A stretch of 64,000 nt of DNA from Anaerolineales bacterium UBA5195. GTDB taxonomy: Bacteria > Chloroflexota > Anaerolineae > Anaerolineales > Villigracilaceae. The notes beneath the pieces are model-generated. The model had not been told where the DNA came from. It did no database searches and saw nothing but the letters and a program-made list of their open reading frames with translations. Location: NCBI GenBank assembly GCA_002412925.1, contig DHVZ01000081.1, positions 18,558 to 82,557 of the forward strand, given 5' to 3'. This document shows, piece by piece, positions 1-8,145 of the stretch (positions within the stretch are counted from its first letter, which is position 1; each line of letters starts with the position of its first letter). The translations under genes were made by a program, and so were the position numbers.

Positions 1-111
1 GCACGCTCATACCCCAAAATGCAGGGTCTTACCGCGGAGATTTCCAAAGAGCCTGCGCTTGTGGCATAATGCGTCTGTCAAATCACCAGCCCAAACCTGA
101 TTGGAGCCTGC

Positions 112-741
112 ATGGGCAAGAAACTCGTCCCCAAAATCATTCTCGAAGGCACCCGCCTGACCTTCAAAACCGACATCGCTTTCGCGCTCAACGAGCATCC
201 GCGCATCGTGGGACCGCGCAGATACCGCTACCATTCCCCGCTGGTCTCCGGCGAGTGGTGCGCCTTCACCAATTTCCCTTGGGGGCGCGGGCTGATCAAC
301 TTCGAGCCGCAGGAAGAAGCCCTGGCAATGGAAACCTACCACACCTGGCTGCGGCTGTTCGAACTTCAACGTTACTATTCGTGGATTGTCGACCGTTTCC
401 ACATTTCCACGCGCGCCTGCCAGTTGCAGATATATGGCAAGGATTATGATTTTCGCTGGATCGAAGACCGTCTCAACGCGGTTGGTTTTCGCCTCGTCTT
501 TTTAAATCGTTCTCCCGAGTCTTTTGCCGCCGCGCGCGAGGAGCGGCTCAAAGTCTCGGGCAACCCGCGCCAGTACGATGATTTATCCCATTTCGTGGCC
601 GAGCAGATCCTGATGAAGCGCCTCGTGGCCGAATCAACCCTGCCCACGCTGGAACTGGACATCTCCGATAACGACATCCCCGCCGCGGTGGAAAAAATCG
701 CCGATTGGATGGAACAAACCGGCGGGTTATACCTCGATTAA
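112..741 (+). CDS. P-loop kinase-like protein with degenerate Walker A
   Basis: A 209-residue protein resembling the thymidylate/deoxynucleoside kinase fold. Residues 9-20 (IILEGTRLTFKT) line up with a Walker A loop GxxxxGK[ST], but the second glycine is Phe18; Lys19-Thr20 are kept. DRFHIS at 94-99 resembles the DR(Y/F)xxS segment of nucleoside kinases, and the Arg-rich stretch around 133-145 resembles a lid. No other domain is visible. I infer a kinase relative whose phosphate-binding loop is altered, so activity is doubtful. The ATG has GGAG at 103-106, six bases upstream. It converges on ftsK, with a strong inverted repeat between them. Seen: the motifs. Inferred: the family, moderately sure. 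Confidence 0.55.
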   Translation: MGKKLVPKIILEGTRLTFKTDIAFALNEHPRIVGPRRYRYHSPLVSGEWCAFTNFPWGRGLINFEPQEEALAMETYHTWLRLFELQRYYSWIVDRFHISTRACQLQIYGKDYDFRWIEDRLNAVGFRLVFLNRSPESFAAAREERLKVSGNPRQYDDLSHFVAEQILMKRLVAESTLPTLELDISDNDIPAAVEKIADWMEQTGGLYLD

Positions 742-747
742 ACACGT

Positions 748-784
748 ATTTGTAGGGGCGAGCCGATGGCTCGCCCCTACAAAT
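748..784. terminator. 17-bp perfect inverted repeat between convergent genes
   Basis: Arms 748-764 and 768-784 are perfectly complementary around a 3-base loop. The core (TAGGGGCGAGCC and its complement) resembles a dispersed GTAGGGGCGA-type palindrome seen in many environmental bacteria. It lies between the convergent kinase-like gene and ftsK, so it can end transcription from both sides. It may be a captured repeat used as terminator. Confidence 0.6.
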
Positions 785-789
785 AACAA

Positions 790-3096
790 TCAATCTTCTT
801 TGGGCGGTGCCGCCGGGCCATAATCCAGCACCGGGCGGACGCCGGTGGCATCCTGCGGGGGACCGACAATCTTTCTCTCTTCCATTGTATCAATCAAACG
901 TGCCGCGCGGGTATAGCCGATGCGCAGTTTGCGTTGCAGCATCGAGACCGAAGCGCGTCCTTCGCGGCGCACAAGATCAACCGCTTCCGACAGCATATGG
1001 TCGCCTTGCTCGACGGTGGCGGTGATGTCTTCACCAAACAGAGACGTTTGTTTCAACGGCAGATTCGATGGCACACCATCCACCGGACCGCCCGGAGAAA
1101 TCGGCACGGCCTGCGTATTCTGGTTGCGCCAGAAATCCACCAACCTATGGATTTCATGGTCCGAGACAAAGACACCCTGCAGGCGAACCGGTGCGGGAGC
1201 GTCCGGCGCCTGGTAAAGCATGTCGCCGCGCCCCAGCAGGCGTTCGGCGCCAGGCTGGTCAAGAATCACGCGGCTGTCAGTATTGGATGAGACCGCAAAG
1301 GCAATCCGCGCCGGGAAGTTGGCCTTGATCAGGCCAGTCACCACGTCGACCGAGGGGCGCTGGGTAGCCAGCACCATGTGGATACCGGTAGCGCGCGCCA
1401 ACTGGGCCAGGCGTGTGATCGTGCGTTCCGTTTCATCTGGCGCAATCATCATCAAGTCGGCCAACTCATCGATGACGATCACCAGGTAGGGTAGTTTTTT
1501 CTGTCCCTGGGCTTTCATGCGCGCGTTATAATCCGCGATATTGCGGGCGCCAACCTGCGCGAAGGTATGGTAGCGGCGGTCCATTTCACGCGTCATCCAT
1601 TGCAGCGCGCCGAGTACGCGTTCCATCTCGACCACGACCGGGGCCAATAAATGGGGTATCCCGTTATAGTTGGTCAATTCCACGCGTTTGGGGTCCACCA
1701 ACACCATACGGATATCGTCGGGAGTATTGTAGAGCAGCAGACAGGTCAGGATCGTATTAACGCAGACCGATTTTCCGGAGCCGGTCGTCCCGGCAATGAG
1801 CAGGTGCGGCATCCCGGTCAGGTCCGCGCCAATCGGATGGCCGGAAACATCGCGCCCAAGGGCGAACGAGAGCATTTTTCGGCTGCGGGCAAAACTGTCC
1901 ATTTCGAGGATTTCGCGCAGGGTGACAAGAGTCATCTCGCTGTTGGGCACTTCGATGCCCAGATAGCTGCGCCCCGGCACCGGAGCCTGGATACGGATGC
2001 GTGGTGCAGCCAGCGCCAGGGCCAGGTCATCAGACAGGGAAACAATCTTGCTGACGCGCACGCGCGTGCGCCCGTTGCGTGTTTCGACGAAGAGCGGCTC
2101 GACGCCAAACTGGGTGATGGCCGGCCCGCGGTTTATTTCCACCACCTGCGCAGGTGCGCCAAAGGAGGCCAGGGTCTCTTCGATCAGCCGGGCGCGGCCT
2201 TCAACAAATTCCTCGTTGACGGATGGCGCGTTACCGGTTTCCAGAATCTCTTTGGGATGGGGCAGAACCCAGGCCACCTGTTTCAAATTGATCGTCACCG
2301 GGACACCAATCTCAACTCCCACCGGAGGCATAATCGGTTCTGCCGGGATAACGAGAGCGGTATTCAGCGGGGTAAAACCGTCATCGGTGGGAACAGGCTC
2401 CGGGGAATCTGTCCTGCTGATGCGATCCTGGAGTCGGGCAAATGTCATCGTCCCAAGTTTTCCCAAAGCGTCGAACACAGGCTTCAAATTCGCCAGCAAT
2501 TCAGGGACAGAGACATCAAAAGCCATGATCAGGGCAATCAACAGCCAGGCCAGCATCATGACAATGGCGCCTCCGATGTCGAACGGGATGGTGAGCATGT
2601 CATAGAATTGGCTGCCGACCCAACCACCGTAACCGGTGAAGCCGTGCAAAACGGTCTGGACGAGAAACAGGAGCAGGAGCAAGCCCAAGACGCGTTCGAT
2701 GGAAACGGGCGGGATGCGCTCGATTTTACGCAAGACCAGCCAGACACCAAACCCGATCAGGGCGATGGGCAAAAGATATGCGCCATACCCGAATAGAAAA
2801 TCCAGCGCGCCAAGTAGCGTTCCCATGACAGAACTACGGCTGACTGAGAACAGGGCCAGGGCAATCACCAGTCCGCCCAGGGCCAGGGAGACTCCCAGCA
2901 CATCCAATTGGCGTTCGGGGGATAGGTTGAAGAGCGGAGGCGGCGAGGATGGCGTAATCTTCCTGCCAGCGGACGGTTTCCTGGCCGCCGGGCCGGGCAC
3001 TTTTCCTGCCGGTTTGGCAGGCGCCTTTTTAGCGACGACCCTGCCCCTGGAAGCAGGTTTCGAGCGCTTTTTACCGAAAGGGAGTTTGATTGGCAT
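790..3096 (-). CDS. ftsK: DNA translocase FtsK/SpoIIIE
   Basis: A 768-residue septal DNA pump that moves chromosome ends through the closing division septum. The order is a basic, Pro/Ala/Lys-rich N-terminus (1-55), four or so membrane segments (about 65-200), a short linker, the FtsK alpha/beta motor with Walker A AGTTGSGKS near residue 438 and Walker B LVIVIDELADLMM, and a C-terminal winged-helix gamma domain (about 695-755) that in the family reads polar DNA motifs. Length is typical for Gram-positive-like FtsK with a short linker. The ATG at 3096 starts MPIKLPFGKKR. It stands alone, convergent with the upstream gene. Family assignment is secure. Confidence 0.96.
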   Translation of the reverse strand: MPIKLPFGKKRSKPASRGRVVAKKAPAKPAGKVPGPAARKPSAGRKITPSSPPPLFNLSPERQLDVLGVSLALGGLVIALALFSVSRSSVMGTLLGALDFLFGYGAYLLPIALIGFGVWLVLRKIERIPPVSIERVLGLLLLLFLVQTVLHGFTGYGGWVGSQFYDMLTIPFDIGGAIVMMLAWLLIALIMAFDVSVPELLANLKPVFDALGKLGTMTFARLQDRISRTDSPEPVPTDDGFTPLNTALVIPAEPIMPPVGVEIGVPVTINLKQVAWVLPHPKEILETGNAPSVNEEFVEGRARLIEETLASFGAPAQVVEINRGPAITQFGVEPLFVETRNGRTRVRVSKIVSLSDDLALALAAPRIRIQAPVPGRSYLGIEVPNSEMTLVTLREILEMDSFARSRKMLSFALGRDVSGHPIGADLTGMPHLLIAGTTGSGKSVCVNTILTCLLLYNTPDDIRMVLVDPKRVELTNYNGIPHLLAPVVVEMERVLGALQWMTREMDRRYHTFAQVGARNIADYNARMKAQGQKKLPYLVIVIDELADLMMIAPDETERTITRLAQLARATGIHMVLATQRPSVDVVTGLIKANFPARIAFAVSSNTDSRVILDQPGAERLLGRGDMLYQAPDAPAPVRLQGVFVSDHEIHRLVDFWRNQNTQAVPISPGGPVDGVPSNLPLKQTSLFGEDITATVEQGDHMLSEAVDLVRREGRASVSMLQRKLRIGYTRAARLIDTMEERKIVGPPQDATGVRPVLDYGPAAPPKED

Positions 3097-3212
3097 AGGT
3101 TATCAGCTGAGTGAAATTAGAACACATTTTCATTATAGCATTTCCTTTGGCTCTTTGGGAATCTCCCGGGGAAAAAATCCTAAAACCCTCTGGCTCATCT
3201 ATTAAAAGTGTG

Positions 3213-3310
3213 CGTGTCGTTGCGAGCGGCGCTCCTTCGACCGGCCCAGGGCACCGCTTGGCCGCGAAGCAATCCCCTGATAGTGGGGAGACTGCTTCAT
3301 CGGGCTAACG
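3213..3310. repeat. Dispersed REP-like element (TTGCGAG...GAAGCAATCCC type)
   Basis: The region starts with cgttgcgagcgg and contains cttcgaccggcccagggca, then gaagcaatcccct (3266-3278) facing ggggagactgcttc (3285-3298) as an imperfect hairpin. Both parts resemble repeat families that I know to be scattered through many bacterial genomes. The second module is a variant of the TTCGACAGGCTCAGGG element found inside two genes of this window. No coding sequence is supported here. Confidence 0.6.
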
Positions 3311-3327
3311 CCCTTTCCTCTCAGAGT

Positions 3328-3377
3328 TCTAGGATTTTCCCGCCTGCCCCGATGGGCTTATCACGAAAAATCCTAGA
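3328..3377. repeat. Inverted repeat upstream of rnz
   Basis: Arms tctaggatttt (3328-3338) and aaaatcctaga (3367-3377) enclose a smaller GCCCC/GGGCT pair. Together with the repeat at 3213-3310 it fills the 372-bp gap between ftsK and rnz. Neither gene reads into it as a terminator, because they diverge, so it is either leader structure for rnz or a repeat insertion. A degenerate relative may lie at 39693-39759. Confidence 0.45.
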
Positions 3378-3468
3378 GACCCAACTGGGAGAGTATCTTT
3401 TTGCGGTAAAATACTCAGGCTCTCTTGTTTAGGGACAGCTCGTTATCCCGCACCCGGAAGGAAACCGC

Positions 3469-4389
3469 TTGTTCGAAATTCTCTTTTTAGGCACTTCTGC
3501 TTCTGCGCCTTCAGCCAAACGCGGCCTGTCGGCGCAAATTGTGAAACACGACGAATATCGGTTCCTGATCGACTGCGGCGAAGGTACCCAGCGTCAAATT
3601 TTGCAGTCTGGGATTGGTTTCAAACAGCTCACACGCATCTTGCTGACTCATGGCCACCTCGACCATATCCTGGGATTGGGCGGGTTGATGTCTACCTTCA
3701 TGCGTTGGGAAGCAATTGAAGAACTCGAAATATTCGGTGGGAAAAGCGCCCTGGAGCGTGTCCGCATATTGATCAACGAGGTTGTTTTGCGCGGCGCCAA
3801 CCCGCCGATGAGGCTGCATTTCCGTGAAATTGGCCCGGGCGTGCTGTTCGAGACCGCTGATTTCACCGTTACGGCTTTCCCGGTCACCCATCGCGGACCC
3901 GATTGCCTTGGCTATCTGTTCGAGGAAAAGGCGCGCCGCCCATTTCTGCCAGAGAAGGCGACGGAATTGGGCGTGCCTTTTGGCCCGGAGCGGCGGCTGC
4001 TCGTGGAAGGTCAGTCCATTACTTTGGAAAACGGGAACCTCGTCTCCCCTGAAGACGTGCTCGGCCCGCTCCAGCGAGGCACCAAACTGATGGTGGTTGG
4101 CGACACCGGCCGCACCGAAGATTTGCTGCCGTACGCCCAGGGCGCGGATGCGCTGGTAATTGAGTCCACCTACCTGGATGAAGAAGCCGACATGGCGCGC
4201 CAGTTTTCGCACATGACCGCCAGGGGCGCGGCAGAACTGGCTATCAAAGCCGGTGTAAAACAGTTGATCCTGACTCACATCTCGCGCCGTTACCGCGAAA
4301 AAGATGTGGTGGCCGAAGCCCAGTCCGTTTTTCCGGGCGCAGTGGTCGCCAGGGATTTTGACAGCTTTACAGTCAGGCGGGATGGGTAA
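3469..4389 (+). CDS. rnz: Ribonuclease Z (tRNA 3'-endonuclease)
   Basis: A 306-residue short-form RNase Z, which removes 3' trailers from tRNA precursors using two zinc ions. The metallo-beta-lactamase motif THGHLDH sits at about residues 60-66, after the conserved LGTSASAPS...LIDCGEGTQRQI start of the family; later metal ligands are visible in VTHRGPD and VVGDTG, and in the C-terminal SHMTARGAAELA and ILTHISRRY segments. The start is TTG at 3469, preceded by GGAAGG (3456-3461) at good spacing; the first residues MFEILFLGTSAS match the family start, so TTG is the likely start. Alone, convergent with the GGDEF gene across a perfect palindrome. Confidence 0.93.
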   Translation: MFEILFLGTSASAPSAKRGLSAQIVKHDEYRFLIDCGEGTQRQILQSGIGFKQLTRILLTHGHLDHILGLGGLMSTFMRWEAIEELEIFGGKSALERVRILINEVVLRGANPPMRLHFREIGPGVLFETADFTVTAFPVTHRGPDCLGYLFEEKARRPFLPEKATELGVPFGPERRLLVEGQSITLENGNLVSPEDVLGPLQRGTKLMVVGDTGRTEDLLPYAQGADALVIESTYLDEEADMARQFSHMTARGAAELAIKAGVKQLILTHISRRYREKDVVAEAQSVFPGAVVARDFDSFTVRRDG

Positions 4390-4397
4390 AAAGAACC

Positions 4398-4443
4398 GAT
4401 GAACAACCAGGGGCAGCCAATTGGCTGCCCCTGGTTGTTCATC
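4398..4443. terminator. 46-bp perfect palindrome, bidirectional terminator-like
   Basis: Bases 4398-4420 and 4421-4443 are exact reverse complements with no spacer (arm core CAACCAGGGGCAGCCAA). It lies just after the rnz stop and 34 bases before the stop of the convergent GGDEF gene. As RNA it would fold into a long hairpin from either strand. No clear T-tract follows. Confidence 0.65.
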
Positions 4444-4476
4444 AAGCAATCAGTCCGAAAGCACCTGGACCTGTTG

Positions 4477-6627
4477 TTAAATGCCATTGACAACAACTCC
4501 GCTCCCCTTGCGCTTGGCATCGTACAAACGTTCATCCGCCACCCGGATCAAGTCCTCGGAACTGTTTGCGTCGAGCGGATACATGGCAACACCCATGCAA
4601 GCTGAGACATAGCGTTGCGTGTTGTGAGGCAGGTGCAGTTTGGTCAAAGCCAGGGCAGTTTTTAGCTTTTCCGCCACGATGGTAGCCTCCTCCAGTTTGG
4701 TTTCAGGAAGGATGACAGCAAATTCGTCACCCCCGTAACGGGTCAACACATCGGTGGAGCGCAGCACACGCTGGAGAGACTCTGCAACTTGCTGGAGCAC
4801 ACTATCCCCAATCGGATGACCAAAGCAATCGTTGATGGCCTTGAAACCATCCAGATCAAGCATCAATAAAGCATACGGATGTCCGTAGCGGTCTGAACGC
4901 TGGCGTTCTTCAGCCAGGCGCTGGTCGATATAACGGCGGTTGGGCAGGCTGGTCAGCACATCGGTGAGTGACGCGATCGAGATCTGCTCGTACAGGCGCA
5001 CATTGTGTACCAATGTTCCGGCGCGCTGGGCAAACAGGCAGCCAACAGAGACCTCTTCCGACGAAATGGCATGAGGGTGATCCCAATATAACGAGAGCGC
5101 GCCGATTGATCCATCCGGGGCTGTCAACGCAAAGACAGCATAGGCTCTGAATTTTTCCTGGGCAATCAAGCCCTGGATGGGGCTGGTACGAGAATCGCGA
5201 TGGACATCGGGGATAAGGACATAGCTCTGGTCATGCAGCACCAACCCTTCTGGCGATACGTCAAAGTGGGTAGCCATGTGTTCCAGATACTTAGTTGACA
5301 GCCCCACTGAATACTCACAGCGCATCTTCTGGTTTGGTTCTTCATACATGTGCAAGGCAGCGCGTTCGGCTTTGAGCAAATTGCGCGCCGATTCGACAAT
5401 CGCCGGTAAGAGTGTCGTTTGCTGCAAATCTGAAGTCAGGCGCGAAACCTGTTCGGCCATTTGCTCCAACAGACTGGCGCGGCGTTGGGTCTCAGTGTAC
5501 AAACGTGTGCGCGAAATCAACAGAGCGGCTACATCCGCCACCTGCCAGGCGCGCGTGATTTCTGCGGGACTAAAAGTATGCCGGGTATTGTAGCCCACCA
5601 GTAATGCGCCAAGAAAACGGCGATCGGGCAACCCATAGATGGGCAATCCCAGCAAGGATTTTGCCGGATACTCCTGAGCGCTCTTATACGAAAGGTATGG
5701 GCTGCAAAATACATCTTCAGCCACGAGCGGTTTTCCAGCCCACCAAACCGCCCGAGTCATGCTCATTTCATATTTCGAGGAGGCCAGGCTTGCGAAACGA
5801 TACTCTTTCAGGGGCCTTGTGCTATCACGCACTTGCCCAATCTCCATGTCCCAGTTAGTAATGTAAATCATATCTGCGCCAAACACCTGTTTGATTTCGG
5901 TTGCCAGGGTTTTGTGCAATTCGGATAAATCCATGTGTTCAAGACCAAGTTTTGTCAGGCCATGCAAACGATCGAGATAGGAATTCTGGCAATCAACAGC
6001 CTGCCAATCCATCTGCACTTTCTGGGAGTGGGCCGCAATCAAGGCGCCATTCAATATCATCGCGCAGAAATAGAATAACTGTAAATCATCGATTAACGCC
6101 TTGGTGACGATCAAGGCACTCGGAAAAATTGTCTCAGCGGGGAAGATCAGATCAATTGCATAACTGTGCATCAGGCCAGCATACAGCAGGATGGCAACCA
6201 GGTTGAGGGAGATCAGCTTTCGTGGCGGGAAATAAGTAGAAATCGTCCCCATACAGATAAGATACATCAATGGCACGGGGCTGGCTGGCCCGCCGGTAAT
6301 ATGGATTGCAGCGGTGATCAGCAACAAGTCCAACAAGGTCTGCCCGGTGGCAATCCGTTTGAGCCAATGATTGCGCACATCCAACGGCGCTGAAGATTTT
6401 TCGATCCGCTGATATCCCCACGAAAAGAAGAAGGCCACCCCTGCTGCAACAAGAAATAAAACACCCGTGGGAAAAAGATCGACCGCGCGCGGCCAGTTAA
6501 CAAGAATAATAAATGCCATCCCAGCCAAAAAATACCAGCGCTGCCGATGGCTTAATTTAACATGGTCGAAAAAGAAAGAAAAAGATACCCTATTACCATC
6601 CATGGCGATTGTGACACCCCGTACCAA
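4477..6627 (-). CDS. Membrane-bound GAF-GGDEF diguanylate cyclase
   Basis: A 716-residue signalling enzyme that should make cyclic di-GMP from GTP at the membrane. About six membrane segments (residues 30-200) are followed by a linker, two GAF-type sensor regions (about 225-360 and 375-520) and a C-terminal GGDEF domain. The active-site motif is intact (RYGGDEFAVILPE, near residue 632), as is the SLPNRRY start of the domain. No EAL domain is present. The first in-frame start is TTG at 6627, with AGGA eight bases upstream; an ATG at 6603 (MDGNRVSF) is the alternative. It is transcribed divergently from the DUF3090 gene. Function is secure, ligand unknown. Confidence 0.88.
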   Translation of the reverse strand: MVRGVTIAMDGNRVSFSFFFDHVKLSHRQRWYFLAGMAFIILVNWPRAVDLFPTGVLFLVAAGVAFFFSWGYQRIEKSSAPLDVRNHWLKRIATGQTLLDLLLITAAIHITGGPASPVPLMYLICMGTISTYFPPRKLISLNLVAILLYAGLMHSYAIDLIFPAETIFPSALIVTKALIDDLQLFYFCAMILNGALIAAHSQKVQMDWQAVDCQNSYLDRLHGLTKLGLEHMDLSELHKTLATEIKQVFGADMIYITNWDMEIGQVRDSTRPLKEYRFASLASSKYEMSMTRAVWWAGKPLVAEDVFCSPYLSYKSAQEYPAKSLLGLPIYGLPDRRFLGALLVGYNTRHTFSPAEITRAWQVADVAALLISRTRLYTETQRRASLLEQMAEQVSRLTSDLQQTTLLPAIVESARNLLKAERAALHMYEEPNQKMRCEYSVGLSTKYLEHMATHFDVSPEGLVLHDQSYVLIPDVHRDSRTSPIQGLIAQEKFRAYAVFALTAPDGSIGALSLYWDHPHAISSEEVSVGCLFAQRAGTLVHNVRLYEQISIASLTDVLTSLPNRRYIDQRLAEERQRSDRYGHPYALLMLDLDGFKAINDCFGHPIGDSVLQQVAESLQRVLRSTDVLTRYGGDEFAVILPETKLEEATIVAEKLKTALALTKLHLPHNTQRYVSACMGVAMYPLDANSSEDLIRVADERLYDAKRKGSGVVVNGI

Positions 6628-6686
6628 TCAAATTATCCTATGGTTTTGAAAGCGTTACAAGCCTTGAGACCTTACAATCTATTTTC

Positions 6687-6695
6687 TGGTATACT
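6687..6695 (+). promoter_or_regulatory. Extended -10 promoter of the DUF3090 gene
   Basis: TGGTATACT (TGn followed by TATACT at 6690-6695) lies 29 bases before the ATG at 6725. No good -35 box is found at 17 bases (a TTGAGA lies 20 bases upstream), consistent with an extended -10 promoter. Confidence 0.5.
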
Positions 6696-6724
6696 ACCTT
6701 TGAAGTAGCGACTAGGAAACCAGG

Positions 6725-7252
6725 ATGCCCCGTTTCGAAATCGATGTTGACCCTTGCGAACACATAACCGCTGATGCCATTGGTGCGCCCGGCCAGCGCG
6801 TTTTTTATCTACAGGCCTTCCAGACTGCCCGCACAGTGACAGTTGTTATTGAAAAGGTCCAGCTCCAGTCGCTCTCGGTGGGCATCGAACAATTTCTAGC
6901 GAACCTTTCCCAGCAAAACCCCGACCTGCCCGAAGCCTCGGCTGAATTTTTCGATGAACAGATGCGCATCAATCAGCCGCTTGAACCGGTTTTTCGGGCA
7001 GGCGAAATTGGACTGGGTTATGACAAGGACCGCGACCTGATTGTGATTGTCACCCGCGAGATCCTGTTGGATGGCGACGATCCCGAGGAAGCCGCCATCA
7101 TCCGCTTCTGGTGCACCCGCGCACAGGCGCGCGCGCTGGCCCGCTGGGGCGTAGAAGTTGTCCAGCGCGGGCGGCCCACCTGTCCGCAATGCGGTCAACC
7201 GATGGAGCCGGAAGGCCATTTTTGTCCCAAAAAGAATGGTCACAGACACTAA
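6725..7252 (+). CDS. DUF3090 family protein with C-terminal zinc ribbon
   Basis: A 175-residue protein of the DUF3090 family, known from Actinobacteria and Chloroflexota and of unknown function. The N-terminal part is alpha/beta with conserved acidic patches; the C-terminus ends in a likely zinc ribbon, CPQCG...GHFCP, residues about 158-170. In Actinobacteria this family is typically encoded with a SCO1664-type kinase-fold protein and a histidine phosphatase; here the SCO1664-like gene follows directly, but no phosphatase is visible. The two genes are separated by 55 bases holding a 12-bp hairpin. The conserved pairing suggests a shared pathway that remains unnamed. Confidence 0.85.
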   Translation: MPRFEIDVDPCEHITADAIGAPGQRVFYLQAFQTARTVTVVIEKVQLQSLSVGIEQFLANLSQQNPDLPEASAEFFDEQMRINQPLEPVFRAGEIGLGYDKDRDLIVIVTREILLDGDDPEEAAIIRFWCTRAQARALARWGVEVVQRGRPTCPQCGQPMEPEGHFCPKKNGHRH

Positions 7253-7264
7253 CCCAAAAGAAAA

Positions 7265-7294
7265 AGACCCTAAAGGCATAAACCTTTAGGGTCT
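7265..7294. terminator. 12-bp hairpin between the DUF3090 and SCO1664-like genes
   Basis: Arms 7265-7276 and 7283-7294 (AGACCCTAAAGG and complement) pair perfectly around a 6-base loop. The A-rich side lies upstream and no T-run follows on the + strand, so it is a poor + strand terminator. It ends 13 bases before the next start codon and may instead act on message processing or translation of the second gene. Confidence 0.5.
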
Positions 7295-7307
7295 AAAGTA
7301 TATCCGT

Positions 7308-8021
7308 ATGAATGACGAATTCCTGCAACACGCTTTCGCGAACGGCCAACTGGAACTCAAGGGGCAGTTCACCCTCGGGTCCAATTACACCTTTCTCGTC
7401 ACCGTCATACACGAGGGGCAGGAAATCGCCGCTGTGTATAAACCCCAAAAAGGGGAGCAGCCGCTCTGGGATTTTCCCGAGAACACGCTGGCGGGGCGGG
7501 AGGTGGCGGCCTTTCACGTCAGCCAGGCGCTCGGCTGGGGGCTGGTTCCCTACACCGTTTTCCGCGAAGACGGCCCCTACGGCCCCGGCTCACTTCAACA
7601 GTTTATCGAATACAACCCCAATTATCACTATTTCAACTTTAAGTCAGCAGACAAGCAAAAACTACGTCCTGTTGTCTTGTTTGACCATCTGACCAACAAC
7701 GCCGACCGGAAGGGTAGTCACGTTTTTTTCGAAAAAGGCGCCCGGCGTTTGCGCGCCATCGACCACGGCCTGTGTTTTAATGTGGATGACAAACTGCGCA
7801 CGGTGATCTGGGATTTCGCCGGGGAACCAATCTCCCCGGAGTATTTATCTGCCCTGCAGGGTATGACGGCTCTCCCCACAGCCCTGATCGCTGATCTGCG
7901 GCAGTATCTCAATGCTGACGAGGTCGCCGCCCTCGCCCGGCGCGCCGAGCTTCTGGTGGCTGCGGCTGTTTTTCCACAGCCGCCCCCAGACCGCCGGGCA
8001 TTTCCGTATCCACCGTTGTGA
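7308..8021 (+). CDS. SCO1664 family kinase-fold protein
   Basis: A 237-residue protein of the SCO1664 family, a small branch of the PI3/PI4-kinase-like fold with no proven substrate. Kinase-like landmarks are visible: VYKPQKGE (about 43-50; ATP-site Lys), the catalytic-loop-like FDHLTNNADRKGSH (about 125-138) and the metal-binding IDHGLCF (about 153-159), equivalent to DFG. It follows the DUF3090 gene, its usual partner. No Shine-Dalgarno sequence precedes the ATG at 7308; a TAAAGT box and a hairpin do. Family is recognised with good confidence; the phosphorylated partner is unknown. Confidence 0.82.
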   Translation: MNDEFLQHAFANGQLELKGQFTLGSNYTFLVTVIHEGQEIAAVYKPQKGEQPLWDFPENTLAGREVAAFHVSQALGWGLVPYTVFREDGPYGPGSLQQFIEYNPNYHYFNFKSADKQKLRPVVLFDHLTNNADRKGSHVFFEKGARRLRAIDHGLCFNVDDKLRTVIWDFAGEPISPEYLSALQGMTALPTALIADLRQYLNADEVAALARRAELLVAAAVFPQPPPDRRAFPYPPL

Positions 8022-8040
8022 GAAATAAATGAGCTGGGCT

Positions 8041-8126
8041 GGTTGAGTAGGGCGATGTTCTTTCGCCCGTATCGAAACCAGTAATTCCGGGTCTCGATAT
8101 GCCGAAAAAGCATCGGCTACTCGACC
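8041..8126. repeat. Inverted pair of GGTTGAGTAG...CGAAACC repeats
   Basis: The left copy (8041-8079) begins ggttgagtag, has an internal GGGCGA/TCGCCC stem and ends tatcgaaacc. The right copy (8089-8126) is its degenerate reverse complement ending ctactcgacc. A third copy lies at 55036-55076. The pair fills the gap before the homoserine dehydrogenase gene, whose ribosome site (AGGAG) follows immediately. Confidence 0.65.
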
Positions 8127-8145
8127 CTCAACTTCAGGAGAACTT

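Noticed and set aside
1651..2796. Long open frame antisense to ftsK
   Set aside because: It mirrors a well-supported FtsK gene, has low-complexity His/Gln-rich composition typical of antisense frames, and no ribosome site or family match.
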